Made by a program: the position numbers and the translations under genes. Shown piece after piece: positions 51,251 to 60,624 of a stretch of 64,000 nt of DNA. The DNA comes from Streptococcus dysgalactiae subsp. dysgalactiae (GTDB taxonomy: Bacteria; Bacillota; Bacilli; Lactobacillales; Streptococcaceae). The DNA lies in NCBI RefSeq assembly GCF_900459225.1, contig NZ_UHFH01000003.1:2077283-2141282 (forward strand), given 5' to 3'. Under the pieces are notes generated by a model. The model ran no database searches, was not told the origin of the DNA, and worked only from the letters and a program-made list of their open reading frames with translations. The first letter of the stretch is position 1. Each line of letters opens with the position of its first letter.

Positions 51251-52178
51251 TTAGGCGACCAGTTTTCTATAGTCTACAGGCGACTGGTCGTTTAATCTCT
51301 GTTGAAGTCTAGTTTCATTATAAAATGTGATGTCATTTTTGACAATATCTGTTACACTATCTTTGGTTAAGTGTCTCCAGTTATGGAGATAGCAGGTTTC
51401 AGTCTTTAGAACAGAATGAAACCTTTCGATACAGGCATTATCTGCTGGTGTCCCCTTACGAGACATTGAGCGGATGATGCCTTTTTTGTTACAAACTTGA
51501 TAGTAAGCCTTTGAGGTATATACCGAGCCTTGGTCGCTGTGTAAAAGTATTTCCTCAGGCCAAGATAGCTGATTGACCGTGTCCAGGACCAAGTCTGTAT
51601 CCTGACAATCCGAGATAGTATCAGCCACAATTTCACGGTTGCAGAGGTCCATGACGGAAGACAGGTAAAGCTTACAGTTACCAAAGTAGAGATACGTAAT
51701 ATCTATTACTAACTTCTCCATAGGCTTCTCAACTTGAAACTCACGATTCAGCTTGTTGTCTGTCACGTAGTAAGGTTTGGTGCCTTCTTCTTTCGTGTGC
51801 GACAGGTCCAGCCATGCGCCTTCATGATACGATAAACTTTCTTATGGTTGACGACAAGGTTATAGCGTTTCTTGAGTAATCGATTAATGGTACGATAGCC
51901 ATAAATATAGTGATTAGCCATACAGAGTTGTTCAATGGCCTCAACGATATCATCTCTTCTGTAGGGCTTCTCGCCCTCTGATTTCCAACGATAGAAGGTG
52001 GCACCAAAACAATCCGAGATGAGAGCTACAGGATAAGTTTCCTTATACTCTTCCACTAGCTTGATAAGAGTCATTTATGCTTAGTCCCTAAGATTTTCAT
52101 AATGACTTTATTGGATTTACCTGCTTTTTTCATCTCAATGCAAGCTAACTTAATTTTTACCGAATATGCTTTTTTGAC
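51251..52178 (-). pseudogene. IS3-family transposase, broken (outer element)
   Basis: Read from the right: an OrfA-like start without ATG (KKAYSVKIKLACIEMKKAGK then SNKVIMKILGTKHK and stop) is followed after a deletion by the N-terminal part of OrfB (MTLIKLVEEYKETYPVALIS to RKKKAPNLTT, 52074-51763) and, after a frameshift, by the integrase core (51766-51251). The DDE residues are visible in VIDITYLYFG, LHSDQGSVYT and ACIERFHSVLKTE. Lack of OrfA helix-turn-helix and the frameshift make it inactive. Confidence 0.85.
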
Positions 52179-52276
52179 TATAATAAAACACTCCTGTTTC
52201 TAGTTTACTCGATTTCAACATGGACTTGGTCTAATAAAGTAGACACAAAATTAAGTGGAAACGAGGAAAAGTCATT

Positions 52277-52570
52277 ATGCCAAGAAAAACCTTTGATAAA
52301 GCCTTCAAACTCTCTGCTGTAAAACTCATCCTTGAGGAAGAGCAGTCTGTAAAAATGGTTAGTTCAACTTTAGAAATTCATCCCAATAGTCTTTATCGAT
52401 GGGTTCAAGGATATGAAAAATATGGAGAAAGTGCGTTCCCAGGACACGGGAGCGCACTTCGTCATGCTCAATTTGAGATAAAAAAACTTGAAAAAGAGAA
52501 CAAACTGCTACAGGAGGAATTAGCTCTTCTAAAAAAGTTCCAGGTCTTCTTGAAGCCAAACCGGAAATAA
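52277..52570 (+). CDS. IS3-family transposase OrfA
   Basis: 97-residue OrfA: helix-turn-helix (FDKAFKLSAVKLILEEEQSV, LEIHPNSLYRWVQGYEKYGE) and a leucine zipper (LEKENKLLQEELALLKKF). Near its end is a slippery A6G at 52531-52537, with AGGAGG at 52512-52517, 13 nt upstream. That is the arrangement used for programmed -1 frameshifting into orfB in this family. Confidence 0.9.
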   Translation: MPRKTFDKAFKLSAVKLILEEEQSVKMVSSTLEIHPNSLYRWVQGYEKYGESAFPGHGSALRHAQFEIKKLEKENKLLQEELALLKKFQVFLKPNRK

Positions 52571-52602
52571 AATTTCGGTTTCTGAAGGAAAATAGTGTTA
52601 GC

Positions 52603-53427
52603 TTGAATAGTCATCACGCCTGTCAAACTTTTCAAGTTTCCCGTTCAGGTTTCTATGCTTATTTAAAACGTCGTCCATCTTCAAGGCATGTTGAGAATGA
52701 AGCCTTGAAGGAAATGATTAAAGCCATTTTCTATGAACATAAAGAGCGTTACGGAAGTGTACGAATTACCCAAGAACTTTGTAGACGTGGCATGCATGTC
52801 AATCATAAACGTGTTGGTAGACTCCTTCATCAGTTAGGTCTCTATGCTAAAGGAAGTCGATATAACTATAAATACTATAACCGTCGATTTTCTTCATTAA
52901 CTCGTCCCAATCTTGTTAATCAATGTTTCCAAGCGACTGGTAAGAATAAATTATGGCTAGGAGACTTAACCTATATCCCTACACAAGAAAGAATACTTTA
53001 TTTATCTGTCTTTATAGACGTTTATAGTAGAAAGATTGTTGGTTGGGCAATGGGCCGACGTAAGCAAGACAAGTTGGTAACAGAGGCTTTCAATCAAGCT
53101 TATGATAGAGAAAAGCCTAAAGAAGGGGTAATCGTCCATACAGATCAGGGGTCTCAATATACCGGGGCACGATTTCAGGCCCTACTTAGACGGAAAAAAT
53201 GTAAGTCCAGTATGAGTCGAAAAGGTAATCCATACGATAATGCACTCATGGAAGCCTTTTATAAAACATTAAAAAGAGAGCTTGTCAATGATGCTCATTT
53301 CGCAACTATTGAGCAAGCTCAGCTTGAGATTTTTAAATATATTGAGACTTACTATAACCCTAAACGTCTGCATTCAGCTTTAGGGTATCTCTCACCTGTA
53401 GAATTTGAAAAAATAGTTACTAATTAG
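52603..53427 (+). CDS. IS3-family transposase OrfB (DDE integrase core)
   Basis: 274 residues from TTG 52603; the natural product is probably the OrfAB fusion made by -1 frameshift at 52531-52537, since the -1 frame is open from there (KKVPGLLEAKPEIKFRFLKE). It has an HTH_21 region (ERYGSVRITQELCRRGMHVN) and the DDE core: WLGDLTYIPT, HTDQGSQYTG and NALMEAFYKTLKRE. All catalytic residues are present. Confidence 0.9.
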   Translation: MNSHHACQTFQVSRSGFYAYLKRRPSSRHVENEALKEMIKAIFYEHKERYGSVRITQELCRRGMHVNHKRVGRLLHQLGLYAKGSRYNYKYYNRRFSSLTRPNLVNQCFQATGKNKLWLGDLTYIPTQERILYLSVFIDVYSRKIVGWAMGRRKQDKLVTEAFNQAYDREKPKEGVIVHTDQGSQYTGARFQALLRRKKCKSSMSRKGNPYDNALMEAFYKTLKRELVNDAHFATIEQAQLEIFKYIETYYNPKRLHSALGYLSPVEFEKIVTN

Positions 53428-53523
53428 CTTAACTTTATGTCTATTTTTTCTTGACAAGTCCACCTAAAAGTATTTTTCTTCTGTCCCATTAATGGGGTGC
53501 AGTGCCACTAAAACCTGGCTTTT

Positions 53524-54546
53524 TTAAAAATAATTAATTCCCATTGCAGATTTAACTTCTGATAAGGTTTGAGCTGCGACAGCCTGCGCTTGTTGACTAC
53601 CTTCTTGTAACATACGAAACACTTCCCCCATATCTTTAGCGTACTCCAAACGTCTTTCACGGATAGGTGCTAATTCACGTTCCAAAATGTCTAGAAGGTA
53701 GCGTTTCGTTTTAACATCTCCTAAACCACCTCTTTGATAATGCTCTTTCATAGCCGCAATATCAGCTTGATCTTCTTCTCTTTCAAAAATATCCAAGTAA
53801 TGGAAAACCATATTCCCTTCAATTTGACCCGGATCCTCCACTTTAATATGATTTGGATCGGTATACATGCTCATCACTTTTTTACGGACTGTATCAGCAT
53901 CGTCAGAAAGATAGATTCCATTTCCTAAAGACTTAGACATTTTGGCATTGCCATCCAGTCCTGGCAAGCGTCCAGCTTTTTCATTTTCTGGGTAAATACC
54001 TTCAGGTTCCACTAAACATTCCGTATGGTAAGTGTGATTGAAACTTCTCACAATTTCACGTGTTTGTTCAATCATCGGTTTCTGGTCATTGCCCACAGGA
54101 ACAAAATTAGCTTTAAAAGCTGTGATATCGGCGGCCTGTGATACTGGATAAACAAGGAAACCAGATGGAATGCTTTCACCAAAACCTTTCTGAGCAATTT
54201 CGGTTTTAACGGTTGGATTTCTTTCCAAACGTGCCAATGACACCAAATTCATATAGTACATGGTCAATTCAGCTAATTCTGGAATCTGACTTTGAATAAA
54301 AATTGTTGATTGTTTCGGATCTAAGCCAACAGAGAGGTAATCCAAGGCAACATTTCCAATAGATTCTTTAATTAATTCGGATTCTTTAGCATGATCCGTT
54401 AAAGCCTGCTGGTCGGCCAAGAAAATAAACATCTTATACTTATTTTCATTTTGTAACATCACGCGATTTTTAAGACTTCCTACGTAATGGCCTAGGTGTA
54501 ATTTACCAGTTGGTCTATCCCCGGTTAAAATAATTGGTTTTGTCAT
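53524..54546 (-). CDS. trpS: Tryptophanyl-tRNA synthetase
   Basis: 340-residue class I synthetase. The HIGH motif is in [18 protein letters not shown] and KMSKS in [15 protein letters not shown]. The second ATG (54546) is preferred since AGGAG is 6 nt away; the first is at 54549. Expression is controlled by an upstream T-box leader. The IS insertion lies about 18 nt beyond its stop. Confidence 0.96.
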   Translation of the reverse strand: MTKPIILTGDRPTGKLHLGHYVGSLKNRVMLQNENKYKMFIFLADQQALTDHAKESELIKESIGNVALDYLSVGLDPKQSTIFIQSQIPELAELTMYYMNLVSLARLERNPTVKTEIAQKGFGESIPSGFLVYPVSQAADITAFKANFVPVGNDQKPMIEQTREIVRSFNHTYHTECLVEPEGIYPENEKAGRLPGLDGNAKMSKSLGNGIYLSDDADTVRKKVMSMYTDPNHIKVEDPGQIEGNMVFHYLDIFEREEDQADIAAMKEHYQRGGLGDVKTKRYLLDILERELAPIRERRLEYAKDMGEVFRMLQEGSQQAQAVAAQTLSEVKSAMGINYF

Positions 54547-54572
54547 CATTATCTCCTAAATATTCATCATTG

Positions 54573-54830
54573 CATAAAAAATCCCCACGCTAAAATAGCG
54601 TGAGGGCGTTGTGACAAGTAATACGCGGTACCACCTCAATTAATACCCACAATAAAACAGGATATTATCTCAATCTTCTACATATTAAGAAGTTGCACGA
54701 TAAGGGGTGCCGACCTGAAAGTTATGTGTTCCTTTCAAACTAACCATTAGCCCATTTCATCTTACTTGTTGTTAACTCGCACCTACCGCTAACTCTCTAA
54801 AAACAAGGAAAAGATTACTCTTCTAACGTA
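54573..54830 (-). promoter_or_regulatory. T-box leader of trpS (tRNA-Trp sensing)
   Basis: The invariant T-box GAGGTGGTACCGCG is present on the minus strand (about 54629-54642). A long stem I region follows the promoter, with a possible UGG specifier at 54754-54752 within GAAATGGGC. The terminator is the CACGCTA/TAGCGTG hairpin with a U run (54573-54607). Uncharged tRNA would pair with the T-box and favour the antiterminator. Confidence 0.92.
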
Positions 54831-54835
54831 GCATT

Positions 54836-54864
54836 ATTCTATGAAATTTTGAGTATTTTGTCAA
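54836..54864 (-). promoter_or_regulatory. Promoter of trpS
   Basis: -35 TTGACA (54859-54864), 17-nt spacer, -10 TAGAAT (54836-54841). Confidence 0.9.
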
Positions 54865-54964
54865 GTTCCTTAGATTTTTTAAAAATAAGTCTTGACGGTC
54901 TCAACCTATTTAAGAGATAATGAATCTACCATTTTTAACCACCTTAAAAGGAGACCTTAACTAC

Positions 54965-55837
54965 ATGAAAAAACGTGTCATGGATTTATTGCTTGTTACC
55001 ATTGGATCATTTATCACAGCAATTGGTTTTAATACCATGTTTGTTGATAATCATATTGCCTCAGGTGGAATGGTTGGTATTTCAGTAGTTATGAAAGCCT
55101 TATTTGGCATTAGCCCTTCTCTCTTTTTAATGGTTAGTAACCTTCCCTTACTGTTAATGTGTTACTTTTATCTTGGTAAACAGAACTTCGTTAAAACACT
55201 CTATGGGTCATGGATTTATCCTATTGCCATTCGTTTAACCAACCAATTACCCACTTTAACACACAATCAATTATTAGCCGCTATTTTTGGAGGTATTATC
55301 TGCGGTATTGGGCTAGGCATGGTATTTTGGGGAAATTCTTCAACAGGGGGAACAGGTATTTTAACACAGATTCTTCACAAGTACTCCCCATTATCACTTG
55401 GTTTCGCTATGACTATTGTTGACGGTATTAGTGTTCTCATGGGATTAATGGCTCTATCTGCTGACGACGTGATGTATTCAACGATAGGGCTACTCGTTAT
55501 TGGATATGTGATTAGTGTCATGGAAAATGGTTTCGATTCATCGAAGAATGTCATGATTATTTCCAAAGATTATCAAGCTATCCGACAATATATCACAACT
55601 GTTATGGACCGTGGGGTAACTAAAATTCCAATTCGTGGTGGTTATACCACATCAGATAAAATTATGTTGATGGCCATCGTGTCAACTTATGAATTGCCTG
55701 CACTCCAAGAAAAAATTCTTGAAATCGATGATACTGCTTTTATTGTTGTCATGCCTGCAGCTCAGGTAATGGGTCGAGGATTCAGCTTAACCAAACAATA
55801 CAAACGTGAAGACAAAGACGTTTTATTACCTATGTAG
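54965..55837 (+). CDS. YitT family membrane protein (isolated copy)
   Basis: 290-residue YitT/DUF161 protein. ATG 54965 (MKKRVMDLLLVTIG) with AAGGAG upstream is chosen; the in-frame ATG at 54920 lies inside the -10 (GATAAT, 54916-54921) of the promoter whose -35 is TTGACG, so it cannot be used. It has hydrophobic helices, the signature SSTGGTGILTQIL and a C-terminal DUF2179 domain (MDRGVTKIPIRGGYT). It is a fourth YitT paralogue in the window. Confidence 0.88.
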   Translation: MKKRVMDLLLVTIGSFITAIGFNTMFVDNHIASGGMVGISVVMKALFGISPSLFLMVSNLPLLLMCYFYLGKQNFVKTLYGSWIYPIAIRLTNQLPTLTHNQLLAAIFGGIICGIGLGMVFWGNSSTGGTGILTQILHKYSPLSLGFAMTIVDGISVLMGLMALSADDVMYSTIGLLVIGYVISVMENGFDSSKNVMIISKDYQAIRQYITTVMDRGVTKIPIRGGYTTSDKIMLMAIVSTYELPALQEKILEIDDTAFIVVMPAAQVMGRGFSLTKQYKREDKDVLLPM

Positions 55838-55842
55838 TGATT

Positions 55843-55876
55843 AGCCCCTTTCTGATTGAAAAAAGGGGCTTTTTTA
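55843..55876 (+). terminator. Terminator of the isolated yitT gene
   Basis: AGCCCCTTT/AAAGGGGCT stem followed by six T. Confidence 0.92.
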
Positions 55877-55915
55877 GGTACAATGAAGGTTAGATAAATA
55901 AGATGAGGTGACAAA

Positions 55916-57535
55916 TTGCTTACAGTTTCTGATATATCACTACGCTTTAGTGATCGAAAACTTTTTGATGATGTAAACATCAAATTCACAGCTGGTAATA
56001 CTTACGGCTTAATCGGTGCCAATGGTGCCGGAAAATCAACTTTCCTTAAAATCCTTGCAGGAGATATTGAACCAAGTACTGGTCATATCTCTTTAGGTCC
56101 TGACGAACGCCTTTCTGTTCTTCGACAAAATCACTTTGACTACGAAGAGGAACGTGCTATTGATGTTGTTATCATGGGAAATGAACAACTCTACAATATC
56201 ATGAAAGAAAAGGACGCTATCTATATGAAAGCTGACTTTTCAGAAGAAGATGGGGTTCGTGCGGCTGAGCTAGAAGGTATCTTTGCTGAGTTAGGTGGCT
56301 GGGAGGCAGAAAGCGAAGCTTCTCAACTTCTCCAAAATCTAAATATTCCAGAAGACCTTCACTACCAAAATATGAGTGAACTAGCTAATGGAGATAAGGT
56401 AAAAGTCCTTCTTGCTAAAGCATTATTTGGTAAACCGGATGTGTTATTACTTGACGAGCCAACCAATGGTCTTGATATTCAGTCCATTTCATGGTTAGAA
56501 GATTTCTTGATTGATTTTGAAAATACAGTTATCGTTGTTTCCCATGACCGTCACTTCTTGAATAAAGTATGTACTCACATGGCTGACCTTGACTTTGGTA
56601 AAATCAAACTCTTTGTGGGTAACTACGATTTCTGGAAACAATCTTCTGAACTGGCAGCTCGTTTACAAGCTGACCGCAATGCTAAAGCCGAAGAAAAAAT
56701 CAAAGAACTACAAGAATTCGTTGCCCGTTTCTCAGCAAATGCATCTAAATCAAAACAAGCAACCTCTCGTAAAAAAATGCTTGATAAGATTGAATTAGAA
56801 GAAATTGTTCCCTCAAGCCGTAAATACCCATTTATTAATTTTAAAGCAGAGCGTGAAATGGGGAATGACTTCCTCACTGTTGAAAATCTTTCTGTAACGA
56901 TCGATGGAGAGAAAATCATTGATAATATCAGTTTCATTTTACGTCCAGGTGACAAAGCTGCTATTATTGGTCAAAACGATATTCAGACAACTGCTCTTAT
57001 GCGTGCTTTAGCAGATGATATTGACTACGAAGGAACCATTAAATGGGGAGTGACAACAAGTCGTTCTTACTTGCCAAAAGACAATTCAAAAGATTTTGCA
57101 ACAGATGATTCCATCCTTGAATGGTTACGTCAATTCGCCTCAAAAGGTGAAGATGACGATACCTTTTTACGTGGTTTCCTAGGACGTATGCTTTTCTCTG
57201 GAGACGAAGTTAAAAAATCTGTTAACGTTCTTTCCGGTGGCGAAAAAGTGCGTGTCATGCTTTCTAAGTTGATGCTATTGAAATCAAACGTTCTTATTCT
57301 TGATGACCCAACTAATCACTTAGATTTGGAATCTATTTCAAGCCTTAATGATGGTATCAAAGACTTCAAAGAATCTGTTATCTTTGTCAGTCATGATCAT
57401 GAATTTATTCAGACCATTGCTAACCATATCGTTGTGATTTCAAAAAATGGTGTTATTGACCGTATTGATGAAACCTATGACGAATTCCTTGACAATCCTG
57501 ATGTTCAAGCCCGAGTTTCTGAACTTTGGAAATAG
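55916..57535 (+). CDS. ABC-F ATPase with one degenerate ATP site (YbiT/YkpA-like)
   Basis: 539-residue ABC-F protein starting at TTG 55916 behind GAGGTG. Domain 1 has Walker A GANGAGKST and Walker B VLLLDEPTNGLD but a degenerate signature (MSELANGDKVKV). Domain 2 has a canonical signature (VLSGGEKVRVML) but its Walker A reads GQNDIQTTAL, lacking the GK, and its Walker B ends LILDDPTNHLD with Asp in place of the catalytic Glu. In the head-to-tail dimer these changes fall in the same composite site. A basic linker separates the domains. Housekeeping translation factor role is likely. Confidence 0.9.
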   Translation: MLTVSDISLRFSDRKLFDDVNIKFTAGNTYGLIGANGAGKSTFLKILAGDIEPSTGHISLGPDERLSVLRQNHFDYEEERAIDVVIMGNEQLYNIMKEKDAIYMKADFSEEDGVRAAELEGIFAELGGWEAESEASQLLQNLNIPEDLHYQNMSELANGDKVKVLLAKALFGKPDVLLLDEPTNGLDIQSISWLEDFLIDFENTVIVVSHDRHFLNKVCTHMADLDFGKIKLFVGNYDFWKQSSELAARLQADRNAKAEEKIKELQEFVARFSANASKSKQATSRKKMLDKIELEEIVPSSRKYPFINFKAEREMGNDFLTVENLSVTIDGEKIIDNISFILRPGDKAAIIGQNDIQTTALMRALADDIDYEGTIKWGVTTSRSYLPKDNSKDFATDDSILEWLRQFASKGEDDDTFLRGFLGRMLFSGDEVKKSVNVLSGGEKVRVMLSKLMLLKSNVLILDDPTNHLDLESISSLNDGIKDFKESVIFVSHDHEFIQTIANHIVVISKNGVIDRIDETYDEFLDNPDVQARVSELWK

Positions 57536-57553
57536 AACCTTATGATAAATGAG

Positions 57554-57588
57554 GTGGCTAAGAAGACTTCTTCCTAGCCACTTTTTTT
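57554..57588 (+). terminator. Terminator of the ABC-F gene
   Basis: GTGGCTA/TAGCCAC with inner GAAG/CTTC pairing and seven T. Confidence 0.92.
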
Positions 57589-57619
57589 AAAATGTTATTA
57601 ATGAAAGATTGGTCAGCTT

Positions 57620-60226
57620 ATGAAACATCGTCATAAATGGGCAATTGCTGGACTCACTAGTTTTCTTTTACCAATTAGCATTATGTCTACTGTTCTTCTT
57701 TCAATGGGAATTTCTTATCAAGGAGAAAGAACTATTCTAGCAAGTGATGCCTTTCATCAATATGTTATTTTTGCTCAAAACCTTCGTAATATCCTTCACG
57801 GATCTGATAGTCTCTTTTATACATTTACCAGTGGACTAGGTTTGAATTTTTACGCTCTCACAAGCTATTACTTAGGGAGTTTCTTTTCTCCCTTGTATTT
57901 CTTTTTTGATTTAGCATCTATGCCCGATGCTATCTATCTCCTTACCTTATTAAAATTTGGATTTATGGGACTAACTGCCTGCTATGCGTTTCATAAACTC
58001 TATCCAAATATTAAGGCTTATCTGATCGTATCACTATCACTTTCTTATAGTTTAATGAGTTTTTTGACTAGCCAACTTGAACTCAATTCTTGGTTGGACG
58101 TTTTTATTCTTTTACCCTTGATTTTATTAGGACTAAATCAAATCATCCTAAAAAAGAAAACAGGTTTATATTACGTTTGTGTGAGTCTGCTCTTTATTCA
58201 AAATTACTACTTTGGCTATATGGTTGCTATCTTCTCCTCCTTATATGCCTTTGTTTGTCTTTTGAAACTCAATAGTTTCAAAAAAGGTTTAGTTGCTTTT
58301 TTAAGGTTTACAACAGTGTCAATCATGGCAGCCTTAACAAGTGCTGTTATGCTACTTCCTACCTATTTGGATTTATCAAGTTATGGAGAAACTTTCTCCC
58401 TTGTAAAGCAACTCATAACTACCAATACTTGGTATTTCGACCTCCCTGCAAAACTCTCATTAGGAGCTTATGACACCACTAAGTTCAATGCTCTTCCTAT
58501 GATTTATGTCGGCTTATTTCCTTTGTTGCTTGCAGTGATTTTCTTTACCTTGTCAAGTGTTCCTCTAAAAATCAAATCAGCCTATGCAACACTCTTAGTC
58601 ATTATTGTGTCAAGCTTTTATTTACAACCACTAGATCTCTTTTGGCAAGGCATGCACGCACCTAATATGTTCTTACATCGTTATGCTTGGACCTTCCCAG
58701 TAACGCTTCTTTTGTTAGCATGTGAGGCCTTGACCAGACAAAAAGAATTTTCAAAAATCAAAATCAGTTTTGCTTTTATTTTTCTAGTGTTAATACTAGC
58801 GACACCCTACCTGATAGCACACCGATATGATTTTTTGACACCAAGTTTCTTTCTACTTAGTCTAGCTTTTCTAGTAGCCTATACCATATGCCTACTTGCT
58901 TTTCAGTCTCGCCAAATTCCTGTAGGTTTTTTACTTAGCTTTACACTATTTTTTACCATTCTAGAAGCTAGCTTAAATACGTATTACCAAACCCAAGGTA
59001 TAAATAACGAGTGGGTATTTCCTACTAGGCAAGGTTACCAGAATCAATTAAAAGATATTGACAACATTGTTAAGAATCTGTCAACCAAACGTCAACCTTT
59101 TTTTAGAATGGAAAGGTTATCCGCTCGAACAGGAAATGATAGCATGAAATACAATTATCATGGCATTTCTCAATTTTCATCTGTTCGAAATCGTCTATCT
59201 AGTTCCTTGCTCGATCGTTTAGGTTTCCAGTCAAAAGGGACTAATTTGAACCTGAGGTACCAAAATAATACCCTCATTATGGATAGTTTACTTGGTATCA
59301 AGTATAACCTTAGTGAAAATTATTTGGATAAATTTGGGTTTACAAAGGTTACTTCAAGCGGTTCCATGACTTTATATCAAAATCATTATAGTAGTCCTTT
59401 AGCGATATTAACAAAGGGAATTTACAAAGATGTCAATATAAGTGTCAACACTCTTGACAATCAAACTAAGCTATTAAATCAATTAAGCGGGCAAGCTTTA
59501 ACTTACTTTCACCCTCAACCCTATCAGCTGATTTCAGGTGCCAAACAATTCAATCAGCAAGTATCAGGACAGAGCAAGCCCTTGCAACAATCTGCCGTCA
59601 TTACTTATCAGGTAACTATTCCTGAACGTAGTCAGCTCTATGTAAGCATGCCAAATATTATTTTTTCAAATCCCAATGCCAAAGAAGTTCATGTTAGTAT
59701 CGATGGTAACTCCTTCACCTACACTACAGATAATGCCTATTCTTTCTTTGACTTAGGTTATTTTGAACATGCTAAAAAAGCAAATCTTTCCTTTATTTTC
59801 CCCAAAAATAAACAAATCAGTTTTACAACTCCTCACTTTTATAGTCTATCTATCGATTCCTACCTTAAAGCTATCACCACTATCAATCAAAAAGAAGTCC
59901 ACGTTTACACCAATAACAACAACGTTATTACTAATTACAATGCTAAGGAAGATGGCTCTCTCATCTTTACAATTCCTTATGACAAAGGATGGTCAGCTAA
60001 AAAAAATGGCAAGCCTATTCCTATTACAAAAGCTCAAGGAGGATTCCTAACCGTTTCTGTTGCTAAAGGAAAAGGTCAAGTTATTCTTACCTTTATTCCA
60101 AACGGATTTAAACTAGGCTTGATACTGTCTCTTTTCGGAATAATCTCGTATCTTTTCCTAGTCTACTATCAAGTAAGTCAGAAAAAGAAAAGACAGGTGA
60201 CAAACGAAAAGGTCCACTATCCTTAA
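57620..60226 (+). CDS. YfhO family multi-spanning membrane protein
   Basis: 868-residue YfhO/DUF2142-like membrane protein. About thirteen hydrophobic helices occupy residues 1-450, with the family start SDAFHQYVIFAQNLRNIL, then an extracellular beta-rich region and one final helix (LGLILSLFGIISYLFLVYYQ). YfhO proteins are GT-C-type glycosyltransferases linked to modification of lipoteichoic acid or glycolipids in Firmicutes; the exact reaction here is inferred. The short spacing from the preceding terminator suggests its own promoter. Confidence 0.85.
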   Translation: MKHRHKWAIAGLTSFLLPISIMSTVLLSMGISYQGERTILASDAFHQYVIFAQNLRNILHGSDSLFYTFTSGLGLNFYALTSYYLGSFFSPLYFFFDLASMPDAIYLLTLLKFGFMGLTACYAFHKLYPNIKAYLIVSLSLSYSLMSFLTSQLELNSWLDVFILLPLILLGLNQIILKKKTGLYYVCVSLLFIQNYYFGYMVAIFSSLYAFVCLLKLNSFKKGLVAFLRFTTVSIMAALTSAVMLLPTYLDLSSYGETFSLVKQLITTNTWYFDLPAKLSLGAYDTTKFNALPMIYVGLFPLLLAVIFFTLSSVPLKIKSAYATLLVIIVSSFYLQPLDLFWQGMHAPNMFLHRYAWTFPVTLLLLACEALTRQKEFSKIKISFAFIFLVLILATPYLIAHRYDFLTPSFFLLSLAFLVAYTICLLAFQSRQIPVGFLLSFTLFFTILEASLNTYYQTQGINNEWVFPTRQGYQNQLKDIDNIVKNLSTKRQPFFRMERLSARTGNDSMKYNYHGISQFSSVRNRLSSSLLDRLGFQSKGTNLNLRYQNNTLIMDSLLGIKYNLSENYLDKFGFTKVTSSGSMTLYQNHYSSPLAILTKGIYKDVNISVNTLDNQTKLLNQLSGQALTYFHPQPYQLISGAKQFNQQVSGQSKPLQQSAVITYQVTIPERSQLYVSMPNIIFSNPNAKEVHVSIDGNSFTYTTDNAYSFFDLGYFEHAKKANLSFIFPKNKQISFTTPHFYSLSIDSYLKAITTINQKEVHVYTNNNNVITNYNAKEDGSLIFTIPYDKGWSAKKNGKPIPITKAQGGFLTVSVAKGKGQVILTFIPNGFKLGLILSLFGIISYLFLVYYQVSQKKKRQVTNEKVHYP

Positions 60227-60267
60227 ATGGGAATGATCCAGTTAGTTTTATACTTACTCTTAACACA

Positions 60268-60300
60268 TTAAAAAGCTGTTCAACAACGAGCAGCTTTTTT
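60268..60300 (+). terminator. Terminator of the yfhO-like gene
   Basis: AAAAGCTG/CAGCTTTT stem, extended by GTTC-type pairs, followed by T run. Confidence 0.88.
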
Positions 60301-60407
60301 GATGTCTATCACTTTCTTATAATTCGTCATAAGTCACATTCAGAAGCAATACAATACTCATCAGAGAAATAGTTGAAGTAGGCTTTTAGTTTCTTTTCTT
60401 ACCAAAT

Positions 60408-60436
60408 AAAAAAATCCTAAGATTATCTTAGGAAAT
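60408..60436 (-). terminator. Terminator of the tRNA-Glu/tRNA-Asn unit
   Basis: TCCTAAG/CTTAGGA stem with a 7-nt U run on the minus strand, just downstream of tRNA-Asn. Confidence 0.88.
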
Positions 60437-60445
60437 ATCTTATCA

Positions 60446-60519
60446 CTTCGGCAGTAGGACTCGAACCTACGACATCATGATTAACAGTCATGCGCTACTA
60501 CCAACTGAGCTATGCCGGA
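60446..60519 (-). tRNA. tRNA-Asn (anticodon GTT)
   Basis: Cloverleaf read on the minus strand: D arm GCTCAGTTGG, anticodon stem CATGA with loop CTGTTAA and TCATG, T arm GTAGGTTCGAGTCCTAC. The acceptor TCCGGCA pairs with TGCCGAA with a C-A mismatch at the second pair. CCA is not encoded. Confidence 0.93.
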
Positions 60520-60552
60520 AAAAGAAAAAAATTGCCTCAATGACAATTTTGA

Positions 60553-60624
60553 TAGTCCGTACGGGATTCGAACCCGTGTTACCGCCGTGAAAAGGCGGTG
60601 TCTTAACCCCTTGACCAACGGACC
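60553..60624 (-). tRNA. tRNA-Glu (anticodon TTC)
   Basis: Minus-strand cloverleaf: acceptor GGTCCGT with ACGGACT, anticodon stem CCGCC with loop TTTTCAC and GGCGG, T arm ACGGGTTCGAATCCCGT. It precedes tRNA-Asn by 33 nt in one unit. The promoter is TAGACA (60683-60688), 16-nt spacer, TATAAT (60661-60666). Confidence 0.95.

Larger units (their letters stand above)
52221..53462 (+). mobile_element. IS3-family element (IS150-like), apparently intact, nested in the outer IS
   Basis: 1,242-bp element bounded by imperfect inverted repeats beginning TGGACTTG at both ends and sharing TAGACAyAAArTTAAG further in. It carries overlapping-type orfA and orfB. Adjacent triplets differ (ACA left, CCT right), so no 3-bp target duplication is visible; a deletion or recombination next to it is possible. 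The name was not determined. Confidence 0.8.
51212..53506. mobile_element. Decayed IS3-family element interrupted by a second IS
   Basis: Terminal inverted repeats of 44 nt at 51212-51255 and 53463-53506 match except for two positions; both begin GGCACTGCACYCCATTAATG. The minus-strand transposase is broken. A separate IS (52221-53462) sits between the transposase start and the right-hand repeat. The element lies between guaB and trpS. No clear target duplication flanks it. Confidence 0.8.
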
